Assembly: GCF_008919445.1 (NCBI RefSeq)
Contig: NZ_VSLG01000004.1
Coordinates: 62,001 to 126,000 of the forward strand
DNA length: 64,000 nt
Direction: 5' to 3'
Source of the DNA: Serinicoccus kebangsaanensis
GTDB lineage: Bacteria > Actinomycetota > Actinomycetes > Actinomycetales > Dermatophilaceae
Numbering within the stretch: the first letter of the stretch is position 1; every line of letters starts with the position of its first letter. Of this stretch, positions 33,748 through 45,625 are shown one piece after another. A program made the translations under genes and the position numbers. Under the pieces are notes generated by a model that did no database searches, was not told the origin of the DNA, and saw only the letters and a program-made list of their open reading frames with translations.

Positions 33748-35424
33748 TCAGCCGCGGCCCCGCGGCGTGGTGGCGCCGCCGGCCCCGAAGCCGTCGTCGT
33801 CCGGGTCGGCCGCCTGGTTGCGACCGGAGGAGTCGACGACCTGGGTCTCGTCCGCCAGCTCCTCGACCGCGATCTCCTTCTCGTGGTCGAGCTTGCCCAG
33901 CTCGAAGAGCTTGCCGGAGCGGTAGTCCGCGAAGTACTCCTTCATCTCCTTCTTGATCACCGGGAGCAGGAAGTAGACGCCGAGCAGGTTGATGAAGGCG
34001 CAGAGGAAGAGGATGACGTTGGTGAAGTCGATGAGCTGACCGAAGCTCAGCACACAGCCCATCACCGTGAAGAGCAGGAAGACACCGCGGTAGATGGCCA
34101 CCGAGGTCTTGCTGTCGTTGAACAGGTAGGCCCACGCCCGCTGGCCGTAGTAGGACCAGGTGATGAGCGTCGAGATCGCGAACAGTGCGACCGCCAGCGC
34201 CAGCAGCAGCGGGAACCAGCTGATGGCCGACTCGAAGGACTCGGAGGTGACGACCACACCGTCGGCGGCGGCCTCCCCGTCGAAGTAGCTTTGCCGGGCG
34301 TCGTTGTAGAACTGCGTGTCCGCGATGATGATGGTCAGCGCGGTCATGGTGCAGATGAGCACGGTGTCGATGAACGGCTCGAAGAGGGCCACGAAGCCCT
34401 CCGACACCGGGCGGCGCGTCTTCACCGTCGAGTGCGCGATCGGGGCCGAGCCCAGACCCGCCTCGTTCGAGAAGGCCGAGCGCTGCAGTCCGACGATGAG
34501 GGCACCCAGGAAGCCGCCGGCCACGGCCTGCGGGGCGAAGGCGCCGGCGACGATCTCGCCGATGGCGGCCGGGATCTGGCCGATGTTGGTCAGGATGACG
34601 AAGAGGCAGGCCAGGACGTAGATGCCGCCCATGAAGGGCACCAGCGTCGAGGTCACCCGCCCGATCGACTTCATCCCGCCGATGATCACCGCACCGATGA
34701 TCAGCGCGATGATGACACCGATGCCGAACTGCCAGGCCAGCGCGACGAAGGGCGAGTTCTCCCCGCCGGTGACCTGGACCAGCTGGGCGTAGGTCTGGTT
34801 CGACTGGAACATGTTTCCGCCGGCGACGCCGAAGAGCAGGATCGCGATCGCGAAGGCGCCAGTCAGCCCGACGGACAGGAACTTCGGGAACTTGCTGAAG
34901 GCCACCGGGAGGTACTTGAACGGCCCGCCGGAGACGGTGCCGTCGGCGCGGATCTCGCGGTACTTCACCCCGAGGGTGCACTCGGCGAACTTGGTCGCCA
35001 TGCCGAGGATGCCCGCGCAGATCATCCAGAAGGTGGCTCCGGGACCACCCATGACGACCGCGGCGCCGACACCGGCGATGTTGCCGAGCCCGACGGTGCC
35101 GGAGACGGCGGAGGTCAGGGCCTGGTAGTGCGGGATCTCACCGGGGTCGTCCGGCGAGGAGAACTTGCCCTGCACGACCTGGCGGGCCAGGTTCAGTCCG
35201 CGCAGCTGCGGGAAGCCGAGGTAGCAGGTGATGACCACGGCACCCACGAGGAGCCAGGCCACGATCCACGGCATCGGGAAGAAGTCCGGCGCCCAGAACA
35301 GGACGGTGTCGAACCAGACGGTGAGGTTGGTGAAGGCGGCGTCGACGGCACCCTCGATGGCCTGCAGCCACTCCGGGTCGTTCGTCTCCGTCACACTCAT
35401 GGGCACGGGAATGGATCGCAACAT
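33748..35424 (-). CDS. Alanine or glycine:cation symporter (AGCS family)
   Basis: This 558-aa polytopic protein has AGCS signatures: GTVGLGNIAGVGAAVVMGGPGATFW (about 109-133) and AFSNEAGLGSAPIAH near residue 320. It imports Ala or Gly with Na+ or H+. About 10-11 membrane helices are visible, with a long charged C-terminal tail. ATG 35424 gives the longest form; ATG 35400 (MSVTETND) is also possible, and neither has a clear ribosome site. It diverges from valS. Confidence 0.93.
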   Translation of the reverse strand: MLRSIPVPMSVTETNDPEWLQAIEGAVDAAFTNLTVWFDTVLFWAPDFFPMPWIVAWLLVGAVVITCYLGFPQLRGLNLARQVVQGKFSSPDDPGEIPHYQALTSAVSGTVGLGNIAGVGAAVVMGGPGATFWMICAGILGMATKFAECTLGVKYREIRADGTVSGGPFKYLPVAFSKFPKFLSVGLTGAFAIAILLFGVAGGNMFQSNQTYAQLVQVTGGENSPFVALAWQFGIGVIIALIIGAVIIGGMKSIGRVTSTLVPFMGGIYVLACLFVILTNIGQIPAAIGEIVAGAFAPQAVAGGFLGALIVGLQRSAFSNEAGLGSAPIAHSTVKTRRPVSEGFVALFEPFIDTVLICTMTALTIIIADTQFYNDARQSYFDGEAAADGVVVTSESFESAISWFPLLLALAVALFAISTLITWSYYGQRAWAYLFNDSKTSVAIYRGVFLLFTVMGCVLSFGQLIDFTNVILFLCAFINLLGVYFLLPVIKKEMKEYFADYRSGKLFELGKLDHEKEIAVEELADETQVVDSSGRNQAADPDDDGFGAGGATTPRGRG

Positions 35425-35472
35425 GCGTCACACAGTGAGACAGAAGCGGCCGGTGGTCAACGACATACCCCC

Positions 35473-35491
35473 ATCGTGACCAAATCGTGAC
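35473..35491. promoter_or_regulatory. Direct repeat ATCGTGAC x2, 11-bp period
   Basis: Two copies of ATCGTGAC begin 11 bp apart, on one helix face, between the divergent transporter and valS genes. It may be a regulator site. The rest of the gap 35425-35579 shows only a possible -10 (GACAAT, 35567-35572) 7 nt before the valS ATG. Confidence 0.3.
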
Positions 35492-35579
35492 ATGCGTGGG
35501 GAACACGTGGCCTGCGGTGCTCGTTCGGGTCCCGAATCCCGGTCGTTCGGCAGCCACGGGGTCTGTGACAATACCGAGC

Positions 35580-38270
35580 ATGAACCTCCCGCACCAGATC
35601 GCCCCCTCCCGCCCGGCGCAGCTGCCCGAGCGGCCGTCCGTGGACGGCCTGGAGGAGAAGTGGGTCGGGGTATGGAAGGACACGGACACCTACGCCTTCG
35701 ACCGGGACGCCGCGCTGGCCGGCCCGCGGGAGCAGATCTTCGCGGTGGACACCCCTCCGCCGACCGCGTCGGGCACCCTGCACCTGGGCCACGTCTTCGG
35801 CTACACCCAGGCGGACTGCCTGGCCCGCTACCACCGGATGACCGGCAAGCAGGTGTTCTACCCCATCGGCTGGGACGACAACGGGCTGCCCACGGAGAAG
35901 CGGGTGCAGAACTACTACGGCGTGCGCGGTGACGCCTCGCTGCCCTACGACCCCGACTTCACACCGCCGCAGCGCGGTGGGGAGGGCAAGGCGCTTCGGG
36001 CTGCCGACCAGGTGCCGGTGAGCCGGGCCAACTTCATCGAGCTCTGCGAGGAGCTGACCGTCATCGACGAGCAGGCCTTCGAGGAGGTCTTCCGCCGCCT
36101 CGGCCTGGCGATCGACTGGAACGTGCAGTACCGCACCATCGAGGACCGCTCCCGCGCCGTGGCCCAGCAGGCCTTCCTGCGCAACCTCGCGCGGGGGGAG
36201 GCCTACACCTCCGAGGCGCCCGGGCTGTGGGACATCACCTTCCAGACGGCGGTCGCGCAGGCCGAGCTGGAGGCGCGCGACTACCCCGGCGCCTACCACC
36301 GGGTCGCCTACCACCGCCACGGCGGTGACCCGGTCCACATCGAGACGACGCGCCCCGAGCTGATCTGCTCGGTGGTCGCCCTCGTCGCGCACCCCGACGA
36401 CGAGCGGTATGCCGACCTCGTCGGCACCACGGTCACCTCGCCGCTGTTCGGCGTCGAGGTGCCGGTGCTGGCCCACCCGGCCGCCGAGATGGACAAGGGC
36501 GCCGGCATCGCGATGTGCTGCACCTTCGGCGACATGACCGATGTGATGTGGTGGCGTGAGCTGGACCTGCCCACCCGGTCGGTCATCACCCGCAGCGGCC
36601 GCTTCCAGGCCGAGACCCCCGAGTGGGTCGCGGGCGGCCCGGGTGAGCACCTCTACGCCGAGCAGCTCGCCGGGAGGACCACCCACTCCGCGCGCGAGGC
36701 CACCGTCGCCGCGCTCCGGGAGAGCGGCGACCTGGACGGCGAGCCGACGAAGACCCAGCGCAAGGCCAACTTCTACGAGCGCGGCGAGAAGCCGCTGGAG
36801 ATCGTCACCAGCCGGCAGTGGTTCATCCGCAACGGCGGACGGGACGACGGCCTGCGGGCGGACCTCATCGCGCGCGGCGACGAGATCGACTTCCACCCCG
36901 GCTTCATGCGCAGCCGCTACAAGAACTGGGTCGAGGGGCTCAACGGTGACTGGCTCATCAGCCGGCAGCGCTTCTTCGGGGTCCCCTTCCCGGTCTGGTA
37001 TGCCGTCGACGCCCACGGCGAGGTCGACCACGACCGGGTGCTGGTCGCCGACGAGGCCAGCCTGCCGGTGGACCCGGTGAACGACGTGCCGCCCGGCTAC
37101 GCCGAGGAGCAGCGGGACACCCCGGGCGGGTTCACGGCCGACACCGACGTCATGGACACCTGGGCGACCAGCTCGTTGTCCCCCCAGATCGCGGGCGGCT
37201 GGCCGACCCAGGGAGGTCAGGGCGCCGGATCCGACGCCGAGCTCTTCGACGCGATCTTCCCGTTCGACATGCGGCCGCAGGGCCACGACATCATCCGGAC
37301 CTGGCTCTTCGCCACCGTGGTGCGGGCGCACCACGAGCACGGGTCGCTGCCGTGGTCCGACGCCTACCTCAACGGGTGGATCCTGGACCCGGACCGCAAG
37401 AAGATGTCCAAGTCCAAGGGCAATGCCTCCACCCCCCTCGACATGCTGGAGGCCAACGGCACCGACGCGGTGCGCTACTGGGCGGCCGCGGCCCGGCCGG
37501 GCGTGGACACGGTCGACGACCCCGGCCAGGTGAAGGTCGGGCGGCGGCTGGCGATCAAGCTGCTCAACGCCAGCAAGTTCGTGCTGTCCTTCGGTGAGCT
37601 GCCGACCGACGCCGACCCCGCCTCGCTGGTCACCGAGCCGCTGGACCGGGCCATGCTCGCGGGCCTGTCGGAGGTGGTCCGCCGCGCCACCACGGCCTAC
37701 GAGAGCTGGGACTACTCGACAGCGCTGGATGCGACCGAGTCCTTCTTCTGGGCGTTCTGCGACGACTACCTGGAGCTGGTCAAGGAGCGTGCCTACGGCG
37801 GCGAGTTCAGCGCACAGGGCCCGACGACCGACCCCTCGCCGGAAACCCTCTCGGCCAGGGCGGCGCTGCGGCTCGCCCTGTCGGTGCAGCTGCGCCTCTT
37901 CGCCCCGGTGCTGTCCTTCGCGTCCGAGGAGGTCTGGTCGTGGTGGCACGACGAGGGCAGCTCGGTGCACACCCAGCCCTGGCCCGTGGTGGAGGAGCTG
38001 GACCTGCCCGGCGCCGACGCCCCGCCGGCCCTGCTGAGCACCGTCGGCCAGGCCCTCGCCGGTCTGCGCCGGGCAAAGTCCGAGGCCAAGGTGAAGATGC
38101 GCACCGAGATCTCCGGCGCGACCATCGCGGGTCCCCCCGCCGAGCTGGACCAGGTCCGCGCCGCCCTCGGTGACCTGCGTGCGGCCGGCAAGGTCGTGGG
38201 CGAGGTCGCCTTCGCCGAGGCGGACACCCTCGCGGTCAGCGACGTCGCCCTGGTGGTGGACCCCGCTTAG
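35580..38270 (+). CDS. valS: Valyl-tRNA synthetase
   Basis: This 896-aa protein starts at ATG 35580 (MNLPHQIAPSRP). HIGH appears as HLGHV (TASGTLHLGHVFG) and KMSKS as DRKKMSKSKGNAS, with an editing domain in between and an anticodon-binding C-terminus ending in a short coiled coil (RRAKSEAKVKMR). A GACAAT -10-like box ends 7 nt before the ATG and no ribosome site is clear, so the mRNA may be leaderless. It is followed after 9 bp by a membrane operon on the same strand. Confidence 0.97.
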   Translation: MNLPHQIAPSRPAQLPERPSVDGLEEKWVGVWKDTDTYAFDRDAALAGPREQIFAVDTPPPTASGTLHLGHVFGYTQADCLARYHRMTGKQVFYPIGWDDNGLPTEKRVQNYYGVRGDASLPYDPDFTPPQRGGEGKALRAADQVPVSRANFIELCEELTVIDEQAFEEVFRRLGLAIDWNVQYRTIEDRSRAVAQQAFLRNLARGEAYTSEAPGLWDITFQTAVAQAELEARDYPGAYHRVAYHRHGGDPVHIETTRPELICSVVALVAHPDDERYADLVGTTVTSPLFGVEVPVLAHPAAEMDKGAGIAMCCTFGDMTDVMWWRELDLPTRSVITRSGRFQAETPEWVAGGPGEHLYAEQLAGRTTHSAREATVAALRESGDLDGEPTKTQRKANFYERGEKPLEIVTSRQWFIRNGGRDDGLRADLIARGDEIDFHPGFMRSRYKNWVEGLNGDWLISRQRFFGVPFPVWYAVDAHGEVDHDRVLVADEASLPVDPVNDVPPGYAEEQRDTPGGFTADTDVMDTWATSSLSPQIAGGWPTQGGQGAGSDAELFDAIFPFDMRPQGHDIIRTWLFATVVRAHHEHGSLPWSDAYLNGWILDPDRKKMSKSKGNASTPLDMLEANGTDAVRYWAAAARPGVDTVDDPGQVKVGRRLAIKLLNASKFVLSFGELPTDADPASLVTEPLDRAMLAGLSEVVRRATTAYESWDYSTALDATESFFWAFCDDYLELVKERAYGGEFSAQGPTTDPSPETLSARAALRLALSVQLRLFAPVLSFASEEVWSWWHDEGSSVHTQPWPVVEELDLPGADAPPALLSTVGQALAGLRRAKSEAKVKMRTEISGATIAGPPAELDQVRAALGDLRAAGKVVGEVAFAEADTLAVSDVALVVDPA

Positions 38271-38279
38271 GGTGGAGCC

Positions 38280-39044
38280 ATGCGCAGGGGCATGAGGTCG
38301 ACCGTGGTCCTCGCCGTGCTCGCTGCGCTCGCGGGTCTGACGCTGCTGCTGTGGAGCTCGAGCAGCGGGTCCTCGCTGGTCGGCCCGCCCCAGGGCACCT
38401 GGGGCACCCCGTCCCTGGGTATGCCCGATCTCCCCGCGGTGACGGAGGCGCCGTCGCAACAGGTGGGCGACGGTGAGCTGCGGGAGCAGGACGGCCGCGC
38501 CGTGGACTGGCTGCTCATCGGCTTCCTCGTCATGGTGGTCGTCGTCATCCTCATGGTGCTGCGCATGCTGCTGGACCGGCAGCGGGACGAGCGTGAGCCG
38601 CTGGGGGTCGAGGACGACGAGGAGCTCGTCGCCCTGCTGGAGGCCAGCGGTGAGGACGTGCGCTACCGCGCGCTCGCCGAGGGCGACCCGCGCAACGCGG
38701 TCGTCGCCTGCTGGGTCGCCCTCGAGGACGCGGTGCGCCGCTCCGGCCTGCGCCAGGACCTGTCCGAGACCGCTGCCGAGCTGACCCGTCGGGTGCTGTC
38801 CCGGTGGGACGTCGACGCGACTGCCATCCGGGAGCTGTCCGAGACCTATCGCGAGGCCCGCTTCTCCCGGCACCCGGTCAGCGAGCAGCAGCGGGACCGC
38901 GCCGTGGCCGCCCTGGAGCGGATCCACGAGGACCTGCGCCGACGGGTCCTCGCCGAGCAGGCCAGGATCGCCGAGCAGGAGGCCGAGGCCCGCGCCGCCG
39001 CGGGCGACGGGGCGGGCGACGGGCAGACCGGAGCGTCCCGGTGA
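38280..39044 (+). CDS. DUF4129-type membrane protein
   Basis: This 254-aa protein has a first hydrophobic segment (residues 7-25, signal or anchor), an extracytoplasmic linker, a transmembrane helix (about 78-100) and a cytoplasmic DUF4129 domain with WVALEDAVRRSGLRQDLSETAAELTRRVL and FSRHPVSEQQRDRAVAAL. DUF4129 proteins are regularly encoded with MoxR and DUF58 genes, as here. Function is unknown, perhaps cell-envelope complex assembly. Confidence 0.88.
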   Translation: MRRGMRSTVVLAVLAALAGLTLLLWSSSSGSSLVGPPQGTWGTPSLGMPDLPAVTEAPSQQVGDGELREQDGRAVDWLLIGFLVMVVVVILMVLRMLLDRQRDEREPLGVEDDEELVALLEASGEDVRYRALAEGDPRNAVVACWVALEDAVRRSGLRQDLSETAAELTRRVLSRWDVDATAIRELSETYREARFSRHPVSEQQRDRAVAALERIHEDLRRRVLAEQARIAEQEAEARAAAGDGAGDGQTGASR

Positions 39045-39570
39045 GCCCCACGGCGCACGGCGCCGCCGTACCGCCCACGCTGCGCCGCTTCCTCGTCCCG
39101 GCGCTGGTCTGCGCCGTCATCATCGGCGGGTTGCTCTACTACATCGGGTCCCTGCCGCACTCGCTGCCGGTGGTGGTGCTGGCCGTGCTCCTCAGCGGGC
39201 TCGTGGTCGCCCTGACGATGTGGGGGATGACCAGCACCAGCCAGGACGTGGAGCAGGCCTACTGGGTCTCGACCCCCCGGCAGGAGTCGGCGCCACCTGA
39301 CGCCATGGACTACCGGCTGCTCCGGCTGCGCCGTGACCTGCGCGACGCCGTCGAGCGGGACGACCGTGGCGACGAGATCTACCCGGTCATCCGCGAGCTC
39401 GCCGCGGAGCGCCTGCTCGCCCACCACGGCGTCGACCTGGACGCCGAGCCCGAGCGCGCCCGCGAGGTGCTGGACCCGCACCTGCAGGCCTATCTGGACC
39501 ACCCGCCCAGCGACACCCGCAAGCGCAGCCGGAGCGCGCTGCACACCGCCATCGAAGGAGTCGAGAAGCT

Positions 39571-39574
<4 letters not shown>
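39041..39574 (+). CDS. Two-helix membrane protein of the MoxR/DUF58 operon
   Basis: This 177-aa protein starts at GTG 39041 (GTGA overlap). Two transmembrane helices (about 18-35 and 40-62) are followed by a charged helical cytoplasmic region (YRLLRLRRDLRDAVERDD). I cannot assign a family. It lies between the DUF4129 and MoxR genes with 4-nt overlaps on both sides, so it belongs to the same complex or pathway. Confidence 0.82.
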
Positions 39575-40613
<1,039 letters not shown>

Positions 40614-40614
<1 letters not shown>

Positions 40615-41978
40615 TGGCGCGGGTCGAGCGGGCCGACGCCTGGCGCCCCACGCACGCCGTGCTGCGCTGCCTGGTCGCCGTGCTCGTCTTCGTGCCGGTG
40701 GCGCTGCTCTTCCGGCGGCCCGACCTGCTGGTGCTGGTCAGCCCGTTGGCCGTGGTGCTCGCGTGGGGACTGGCGACGCGGCCGGTCGAGCGACCGGACC
40801 ATCGCTTCGCGCTGTCGCACGCGCAGGTGCGCGAGGGCGACCAGGCGCTGGCCGTCGCCGACCTCGAGCCGGTGCAGGACGCGGAGATCCTCTCCGCCGC
40901 CCTCACCCCCGCGCCCTTCGTCGAGGCCGTGGTGCAGGAGCGGATGCGCCGGACGTTGGACAGCGACGACCTGCCGGTGCAGCGGACGGCAACCGTGGCC
41001 GACGCCGAGGGGCCGCTGGTGCAGGGGCGGCGACGGCTGCTCGTCGGCGTGCGGGTCACCCGGTGGGGCGTGCGGCGGATCGGGCCGATGCAGGTGGCCG
41101 CCACCAGCGCCTGGGGGTCGTTCCGCTGGGGGCCGCTGTCGATGGAGGCGCAGGGCCTGCGGGTGCTGCCGCAGCCGGCCGCCTTCGACACCTCGGCACC
41201 GGCACCCCACCCCCGTGGCCTGGTCGGCATGCACCGCTCCACCCGACCCGGCGAGGGCAGCGAGTTCGCCAGCATCCGCCCGTTCCAGCTCGGGGACCGG
41301 CTGCGCCGCATCCACTGGCCGCGGTCCACGCGCACCGGTGAGCTGCACGTCACGTCGAGCTACGCCGACCAGGACACGCACGTCGCGGTGCTGGTGGACG
41401 CCCACTACGACCTGGGCAGGTCCGGCGGGCTGTCCGGCGAGCAGAGCTCGTTGGACCGGTCGGTCCGTGCCGCTGCCGCCATCAGCGAGCACTTCCTCCA
41501 GCAGGGGGACCGGGTGAGCCTGCGGGTGCTGTCGGCGCGGACGCCGCTGACCGTCCCGGTGGGCACGGGCAAGCGGCACGGCGTGCGCATCCTGGACACC
41601 CTGAGCCGGCTGCAACCTGCCGCCGACGACCAGACGGACCCGCGCCGGGTCCACCTCGGCGTCGGCTCGGGCACGCTGGTGGTGATGATCTCGGCGCTGG
41701 TCTCCCCGGACGCGCTCACCCAGGCCGCGATGCTCGCCGCCCGCGGCCTGTCGGTCGTCGTGGTCGACGCGCTGGTGGAGTCCGGCGAGGGGGTGGTGCC
41801 GAGCGCCGAGCGCGACCCGCTGGCCCGCACCGCCTGGCGGATCCGGATGCTGGAGCGGGACCGGGAGATCCGCGCGATCCGCGCCCAGGGGGTCGCCGTC
41901 GTGCCGTGGCTGGGGCCGGGCAGCCTCGACGTGGTGCTGCTCGAGCTGGCACACCGGCGGCGCGGGGCGGTGGTCTAG
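40614..41978 (+). CDS. DUF58 (VWA-like) membrane protein
   Basis: This 454-aa protein has two N-terminal membrane helices (about 18-55), a beta-sandwich region and the DUF58 core [34 protein letters not shown] (about 217-250), then a von Willebrand-like half with [12 protein letters not shown]. It works with MoxR. The start overlaps the MoxR stop. The last gene of the operon follows 2 bp after its stop. Confidence 0.93.
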
Positions 41979-41980
41979 CC

Positions 41981-42529
41981 GTGGGCGAGCTGCGGGAGCA
42001 CTGGGTCAACCTGCGCACCGCCACCCCCAGCCACCGTCGGGTGCGGCTGCTGGCGGTCCTCGGTGCGCTGGGGTATGCCGCCTCCCTCGCCGTCGCCGGT
42101 GGTGGCGGGCCGGTCGCGTGGATCGGCACGGTGCTGCTCGGTGCCCTCATCGTGGTGCAGCCCAACGGGATCATGCCGGGCTTCTTCCTGGTGTGGGCCG
42201 TCGCCGGCTGGTGGGCCGGCGTGCCCGGTCCGTGGCACTGGGCGCTGCTCCCGGCGGCGTGGAGCGTGCTGGTCGTCCACGCCAGCGCCGCGCTCGCGGC
42301 GTCCGTCCCGCCGCAGGCCACGGTGCCTGCGTCGGTGCTGCGCCTCTACGCCGGGCGGGTGGGCATCGTCGCGATGGTCACCGTGGTGGTCTGGGGGCTG
42401 GCGGCGCTGGTGACGGGCGCCGGCGACGGCGGCGGAGCGCTGCCGAGCGTCGTCGGGCTGGCGCTGCTGGCGCTGTCCCTGGTCGGCTACGTCCGGCTTC
42501 GCGAACGCCAGCGGCAGACCCGGCCCTGA
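41981..42529 (+). CDS. Multi-helix membrane protein ending the MoxR/DUF58 operon
   Basis: This 182-aa protein starts at GTG 41981, 2 bp after the DUF58 stop. About five hydrophobic helices and a basic C-terminal tail ([11 protein letters not shown]) are visible. No family is recognised. It is convergent with clpX, with a 40-bp gap. Confidence 0.8.
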   Translation: MGELREHWVNLRTATPSHRRVRLLAVLGALGYAASLAVAGGGGPVAWIGTVLLGALIVVQPNGIMPGFFLVWAVAGWWAGVPGPWHWALLPAAWSVLVVHASAALAASVPPQATVPASVLRLYAGRVGIVAMVTVVVWGLAALVTGAGDGGGALPSVVGLALLALSLVGYVRLRERQRQTRP

Positions 42530-42569
42530 GCGGATCCCGGCGCGAGGTGCGCGGGGCGGACCGCTGCGG

Positions 42570-43847
<1,278 letters not shown>

Positions 43848-43961
43848 GTGGTCGTCCTTCCTGCGTCTGCCCTGTTGCCATGGTGCGGGCCGATGCTCGC
43901 TCGCCCTGCCTGTCTGCCCGACGCTACCTTGCCTGGTGCTCTTTCGGCAGGGTTTTACCAC

Positions 43962-44019
43962 GGTGATCCGCGTGTTGCCGCGCACCGTCCGCTGTCAGCG
44001 CAACGCCACGCGGATCACC
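43962..44019 (-). terminator. Hairpin between clpP2 and clpX
   Basis: GGTGATCCGCGTG (43962-43974) and CACGCGGATCACC (44007-44019) are exact 13-bp arms, 15 bp after the clpP2 stop, and GTTGC/GCAAC can extend the stem. It is an intercistronic terminator, attenuator or RNA-stability element; no U tract follows. Confidence 0.65.
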
Positions 44020-44033
44020 CCGCGGTCCTGCCC

Positions 44034-44744
44034 TCAGTCGTCGAGCGAGGCCTTGCGCGAGGCCAGCACCTCGTCGACGAGGCCGTACTCCTTGGCCTCC
44101 TCGGCGGTGAGGATCTTGTCGCGCTCGATGTCCTTCTGGACCTGCTCGGCGCTGCGCCCGGAGTGCTTGGCCCAGGTCTCCTCGAGCCAGGTGCGCATCC
44201 GCAGCACCTCGTTGGCCTGGATCTCGATGTCGGACGCCTGGCCGTAGTCGCCGCCGGCGAGCGCCGGCTGGTGGATGAGCACCCGCGCGTTCGGCAGCGC
44301 GAAGCGCTTGCCGGGGGCACCGGCCGCGAGCAGCACCGCGGCGGCCGAGGCGGCCTGGCCGATGACGAAGGTCTGCACGTCCGGCTTGATGTACTGCATC
44401 GTGTCGTAGATCGCGGTGAGCGCCGTGAACGACCCGCCGGGCGAGTTGATGTACATGAGGATGTCGCGGTCCGGGTCCTGGCTCTCGAGCACGATGAGCT
44501 GGGCGATGATGTCGTCGGCCGAGGCGTCGTCGACCTGCACCCCGAGGAAGATGATCCGGTCCTCGAAGAGCTTGGTGTAGGGGTCCTGACGCTTGGTGCC
44601 GTAGGACGTGCGCTCCTCGAACTGCGGCAGGATGTAGCGGCTGCTCGGGGTGAGCGGGCTGCCACCGCCGCCGTGCTGGTGCTGCGCCGGGGCCGCGCCC
44701 GTCCAGGCGCCACCGGCATACGGGCTGTGCTGGTTGAAGGTCAT
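44034..44744 (-). CDS. clpP2: ClpP2 protease subunit
   Basis: This 236-aa protein has catalytic Ser in [12 protein letters not shown] (about residue 131), His in VLIHQPAL and Asp in the [16 protein letters not shown] region. A long Gly/His-rich N-terminal extension (residues 1-35) precedes the mature start and is probably processed. It forms the hetero-tetradecamer with ClpP1 and docks ClpX. It is 36 bp downstream of clpP1 on the same strand. Confidence 0.97.
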   Translation of the reverse strand: MTFNQHSPYAGGAWTGAAPAQHQHGGGGSPLTPSSRYILPQFEERTSYGTKRQDPYTKLFEDRIIFLGVQVDDASADDIIAQLIVLESQDPDRDILMYINSPGGSFTALTAIYDTMQYIKPDVQTFVIGQAASAAAVLLAAGAPGKRFALPNARVLIHQPALAGGDYGQASDIEIQANEVLRMRTWLEETWAKHSGRSAEQVQKDIERDKILTAEEAKEYGLVDEVLASRKASLDD

Positions 44745-44780
44745 GGTGAGGTCAGCTCTCTTCTCGCGTCGGGTGGCCGG

Positions 44781-45380
44781 TCAGGAGGTGGGTCCGGCGT
44801 CGCCGGAGCGCTCGTAGACGTGGTCGACGAAGCCGTACTCCTTGGCCTCGGCCGCGGTGAACCAGCGGTCCCGGTCGGAGTCGGTGGTGATCTGCTCCAC
44901 GGTCTGGCCGGTGTGCTCGGCGATCAGCTCGGCCATCTGCTTCTTGATGTGCAGCATCTGCTCGGCCTGGATCTTGATGTCCGAGGCGGTGCCGCCGATG
45001 CCGCCGGAGGGCTGGTGCATCATCACCCGCGAGTGCGGGGTGGCGTACCGCTTGCCCGGCGCTCCCGCCGAGAGCAGGAACTGCCCCATCGAGGCGGCCA
45101 GGCCCATCGCCACGGTGGCCACGTCGTTCGGGATCCACTGCATGGTGTCGAAGATCGCCATGCCCGCGGTCACCGAGCCACCGGGTGAGTTGATGTAGAG
45201 CCAGATGTCCTTCTCCGGGTCCTCGGCGGCGAGCAGCAGCAGCTGGGCGCAGATCGCGTTGGCGTTCTCGTCGCGCACCTCCGACCCGAGGAAGATGATC
45301 CGCTCCTTGAGGAGGCGGTTGTAGATCTGGTCGTCGAGACCGGCGGGCGCCGGGCTCTCGGCCATCGTGATGTCAGTCAT
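44781..45380 (-). CDS. clpP1: ClpP1 protease subunit
   Basis: This 199-aa protein starts at ATG 45380 ([12 protein letters not shown]) after AGGGAAAG. It has Ser in [13 protein letters not shown], His in VMMHQPSGG and Asp in [17 protein letters not shown]. It is partner of ClpP2. A longer frame upstream reads through the promoter repeats and is rejected. Expression is likely ClgR-activated (see the site upstream). Confidence 0.97.
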   Translation of the reverse strand: MTDITMAESPAPAGLDDQIYNRLLKERIIFLGSEVRDENANAICAQLLLLAAEDPEKDIWLYINSPGGSVTAGMAIFDTMQWIPNDVATVAMGLAASMGQFLLSAGAPGKRYATPHSRVMMHQPSGGIGGTASDIKIQAEQMLHIKKQMAELIAEHTGQTVEQITTDSDRDRWFTAAEAKEYGFVDHVYERSGDAGPTS

Positions 45381-45439
45381 GCGCTGCTTTCCCTCGCTTC
45401 GTCCGGGGTATGCCGTGCGGCACGTGTGGCTTGTCAGTG

Positions 45440-45500
45440 ACCCTAACGTCCGCCACCGCCGCGAAACTCCCCTGTCCGGGTCGTGTTCGCCGTGAGCGCA
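45440..45500 (-). promoter_or_regulatory. clpP1 promoter with ClgR-like box
   Basis: TAGGGT (45445-45440, minus) fits a -10 box about 55 nt before the clpP1 ATG. TTCGC-N5-GCGCA (45486-45500) resembles the ClgR half-sites TTCGC/GCGAA known for clpP operons, about 53 bp upstream of the inferred start site, an activator position. One half-site is imperfect. Confidence 0.45.
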
Positions 45501-45512
45501 CTCGGCCCCGAC

Positions 45513-45600
45513 CGACCGACCACGCACTCTGCGTCGACCGACCGCGCACTCTGCGTCGACCGACCGCACACTTTGCGTCGACCGACCGCACACTCTGCGT
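45513..45600. repeat. Four tandem 22-bp repeats upstream of clpP1
   Basis: Units of CGACCGACCGCGCACTCTGCGT run back to back with one or two changes each (45513, 45535, 45557, 45579). They lie in the 245-bp gap between divergent clpP1 and the EamA gene, directly behind the ClgR-like site. There is no spacer, so this is not CRISPR. The repeat could be a regulator array or simple slippage. Confidence 0.9.
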
Positions 45601-45625
45601 CCGGCCGACGTGGGAGGCTTGGCCG

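Noticed and set aside
45513..45600. CRISPR array
   Set aside because: The 22-bp units are directly adjacent with no spacers and no cas genes are present. The coding repeats at 3683-3790 and 14113-14352 are also not CRISPR.
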